Below the pieces are notes generated by a model. It was not told the origin of the DNA. It did not search any database and saw nothing but the letters and a program-made list of their open reading frames with translations. Position numbers and translations under genes: made by a program. Positions 5,749 through 7,126 of a stretch of 7,126 nt of DNA are shown one piece after another; position 1 is the first letter of the stretch, and each line of letters opens with the position of its first letter. This DNA is from Rhodocyclaceae bacterium (GTDB lineage Bacteria; Pseudomonadota; Gammaproteobacteria; Burkholderiales; Rhodocyclaceae), in contig JANYAW010000148.1 of NCBI GenBank assembly GCA_025361105.1, forward strand, positions 1 to 7,126, in the 5' to 3' direction.

Positions 5749-6654
5749 TTAATGCATCGCCGCCTGCGCCACGCGTTCTTCTTCGGCGCTAAGCGGCGGT
5801 GCATAGCGTCGCATGATGAAGACGAAGGCGATGCCGGTAAGGTACATGAACACCGAATACACTGCGGCGGGCAGCGCCATTTCCTCGTTCCTGAGCATCG
5901 ACAGCGCAATCACGATGGCCAGCGTGCTGTTTTGCACACCGGATTCGATAGCCACGGTAGCGGCCTGACGCAGCGGTGCACCGGCCAGTTTGGTCAGGCC
6001 AAAACCCAATAGCATCATCGTCACATTGAGCGACAACACGACCGGTGCCAGCTCCAGACTGTGTTCTTTGAACAATACCCAATTCTTGCTTACCGCCGCA
6101 GCCACGATGACCATAAACAGCAGCGTCGCCACCAGGCTCATGCTTGAATGCCAGCGATGCGCAAAGGCAGTCGCTTTGGCGCGCAACAACATGCCCAATC
6201 CCACTGGTACGCCGAGGGTGAAAAAAATCTGCGTCATGATCTGCGAGTAAGGAAAATCTATCTGCTGGCTGGCACCCACGAAATGCGCCAGCGACCAGGC
6301 CAAAATCAGCGGCACAGTGAAGATCGCCACGATTGCGGCAAAGGCAGTGAACGACAAGGCCAGGGCAACATCGGCACGCGCGTGATAGGTCAGCAAATTG
6401 GAAGTGGTGCCGGTGGGGCAAGCGGTCAAGGTCATGAATCCAACTGCCATTGCTCCGCTTATGCCATAGAAATTGACGAGGCAAAATCCTATCAGCGGCA
6501 GCAGGATGAAATGACAAAGCAGGCCGACCGAAAATGCGCGGGGATAAAGAAAGACCCGTTTGAAATCCGCAATCGTCAAGCCCACACCCAGCGTGAACAT
6601 GATGATGGCCAGACCCAGGGGCAGAAAAATGACGGACAACAGGTCAGTTTGCAT
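5749..6654 (-). CDS. BASS-family (bile acid:sodium symporter) transporter
   Basis: The 301-residue product is an inner-membrane protein with about nine or ten hydrophobic segments, the usual size for bacterial BASS proteins. Family signatures are visible: GVGLTIADFKRV near the N-terminus (23-34), the first sodium-site motif TACPTGTTSNLLTY (77-90; the family usually has CPGGTASN) and the second, AIESGVQNSTLA (235-246), with the conserved Glu237 and Gln241. The crossover and ligand residues thus appear intact. Family members move bile acids, pyruvate, pantoate and other organic anions with sodium; the substrate here cannot be read. Because the adjacent operon processes 2-hydroxy and 2-oxo acids, such an acid is a reasonable guess. 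The ATG at 6654 fits the family N-terminus but lacks a clear Shine-Dalgarno. A -10-like TATCAT (complement of 6660-6665) sits almost against it. The gene is divergent from modA and heads a unit with the cupin gene. Confidence 0.92.
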   Translation of the reverse strand: MQTDLLSVIFLPLGLAIIMFTLGVGLTIADFKRVFLYPRAFSVGLLCHFILLPLIGFCLVNFYGISGAMAVGFMTLTACPTGTTSNLLTYHARADVALALSFTAFAAIVAIFTVPLILAWSLAHFVGASQQIDFPYSQIMTQIFFTLGVPVGLGMLLRAKATAFAHRWHSSMSLVATLLFMVIVAAAVSKNWVLFKEHSLELAPVVLSLNVTMMLLGFGLTKLAGAPLRQAATVAIESGVQNSTLAIVIALSMLRNEEMALPAAVYSVFMYLTGIAFVFIMRRYAPPLSAEEERVAQAAMH

Positions 6655-6777
6655 ACCTAATGATATGGCCTGATGCCACTATCGCCACGGCCTTTTTTTG
6701 CCGGCGATTGCCACTTGCGCCACGCAGATCGCCGCGTGCAGCTTTCGCAAACTGCAGGCTTGCGGTAAATTCGCCGC
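6655..6777. promoter_or_regulatory. Divergent intergenic region between the BASS transporter gene and modA
   Basis: These 123 bp must hold the 5' signals of both genes. Toward the transporter (minus), TATCAT (6665-6660) matches the -10 consensus at five of six, with a poor GTGGCG at -35 spacing (6688-6683). Toward modA (plus), TTTCGC (6743-6748) and TAAATT (6766-6771) are 17 bp apart, with the hexamer ending 6 nt before the ATG. Neither gene has a convincing Shine-Dalgarno. If these hexamers are used, both transcripts would start at or next to the ATG. No ModE-like TATATA palindrome is seen. All of these are weak matches. Confidence 0.3.
6681..6708. repeat. Hairpin with a poly-T/A loop in the divergent region
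   Basis: ATCGCC-AC-GGC (6681-6691) and GCCGGCGAT (6700-6708) form a nine-pair stem with a 2-nt bulge, around a loop of C and seven T. The T-run is in the loop, not after the stem, so this is not a terminator on either strand. It could be an operator or a DNA structure between the two promoters; its function is unknown. Confidence 0.4.
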
Positions 6778-7126
6778 ATGAAAATCATTGCCAACATCGC
6801 AGTCGCCTTGCTTTGTGCTGCTGCCACTTCGTCTTTGCAGGCCGCTGAAGTTCTGGTCGCCGTCGCGGCTAATTTCACTTCAACGATGAACGCGATTGCC
6901 GTCGAATTTGCCAGGGACACTGGACATGTGACCACGCTGTCTTTCGGTTCGTCCGGCAAGTTCTACGCGCAGATAAAGAACGGCGCGCCGTTTCAGGTTT
7001 TTCTTTCGGCGGACGATGAAATACCTGCAAAGCTGGAGCAGGAAGGTCTCACCATCGCTGGTTCTCGCTTTACTTATGCGATAGGCGCGCTAGTCCTGTG
7101 GTCGGCTGATTCCACTCTGGTTGATA
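6778..7126 (+). CDS. modA: Molybdate ABC transporter periplasmic binding protein ModA (N-terminal part, cut by right edge)
   Basis: ModA binds molybdate (and tungstate) in the periplasm and delivers it to the ModBC permease. The visible 116 residues start MKIIANIAVALLCAAATSS, a Sec signal peptide probably cleaved after Ala22 or Ala23 (SLQA-AEV). The mature start, EVLVAVAANFTSTMNAIAVEF, followed by SFGSSGKFYAQIKNGAPF (55-72) and VFLSADD (74-80), is the classic ModA N-lobe. The oxyanion-binding loops are AANF (Asn32) and GSSGK (Ser58, Ser59). E. coli ModA has a serine at the Asn32 position; asparagine there recalls the Azotobacter-type ModA (from memory). About half the protein is missing beyond the window, where modB and modC would be expected. 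The start codon lacks a clear ribosome site. A molybdenum supply gene here has no obvious link to the flavin enzymes. Confidence 0.92.
   Translation, partial: MKIIANIAVALLCAAATSSLQAAEVLVAVAANFTSTMNAIAVEFARDTGHVTTLSFGSSGKFYAQIKNGAPFQVFLSADDEIPAKLEQEGLTIAGSRFTYAIGALVLWSADSTLVD

Noticed and set aside
6681..6708. ModE operator or intrinsic terminator
   Set aside because: The dyad lacks the TATATA-type half-sites of ModE operators, and its T-run is in the loop rather than after the stem.
6657..6959. 100-residue minus-strand open frame over the modA start
   Set aside because: It is antisense to the clear ModA signal peptide and N-lobe and has no recognisable features.
1..7126. CRISPR array, tRNA, rRNA, insertion sequence or phage genes
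   Set aside because: No regularly spaced repeats, cloverleaf, rRNA-like sequence or transposase/integrase coding sequence could be seen on either strand.

Overview
The window looks like chromosomal DNA of a proteobacterium. The protein style (LldD-type FMN oxidase, GlcD-type FAD oxidase, IlvX-like ThDP enzyme, BASS transporter, ModA) suggests a betaproteobacterium of the Burkholderiales type, but no rRNA or marker gene is present and the lineage is an inference. GC looks moderate to high in the metabolic genes and lower in the first 480 bases. Almost everything is on the minus strand; only the right-edge gene is on plus.

Layout from left to right. Positions 1-122 (minus) hold the first 40 codons of an unrecognised, probably membrane-anchored protein cut by the window edge. 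Positions 166-375 (minus) hold what reads as a decayed Phd/YefM antitoxin with an internal in-frame deletion and no recognisable toxin beside it. Positions 376-596 have no convincing gene but contain a hairpin (468-495) and one copy of a 27-bp repeat (561-587). Positions 597-4730 hold a tight three-gene minus-strand operon. Its transcription order is a ThDP-dependent IlvX/benzoylformate-decarboxylase-like enzyme, a FAD-linked D-2-hydroxyacid dehydrogenase of the GlcD type, and an FMN-dependent L-2-hydroxyacid dehydrogenase of the LldD type. Upstream of the operon is a candidate promoter with an FNR-type box spaced as in a class II FNR promoter. Farther upstream, at 4857-4883, the 27-bp repeat recurs as a perfect inverted copy, so the two copies bracket the operon and little else. 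Positions 4944-6654 hold a second minus-strand pair: a BASS-family sodium-coupled transporter followed by an exported cupin-like protein. At 6778 the plus-strand molybdate-binding protein gene modA begins and runs off the right edge.

How the genes may work together (inference): two flavin dehydrogenases of opposite stereospecificity would convert both enantiomers of a 2-hydroxy acid to the same 2-oxo acid, which the ThDP enzyme would decarboxylate or condense. The BASS transporter may import an organic acid for this route. This would be a racemase-free pathway for a racemic 2-hydroxy acid. The substrate cannot be read from the sequence; lactate, mandelate-like and longer aliphatic 2-hydroxy acids are all possible.
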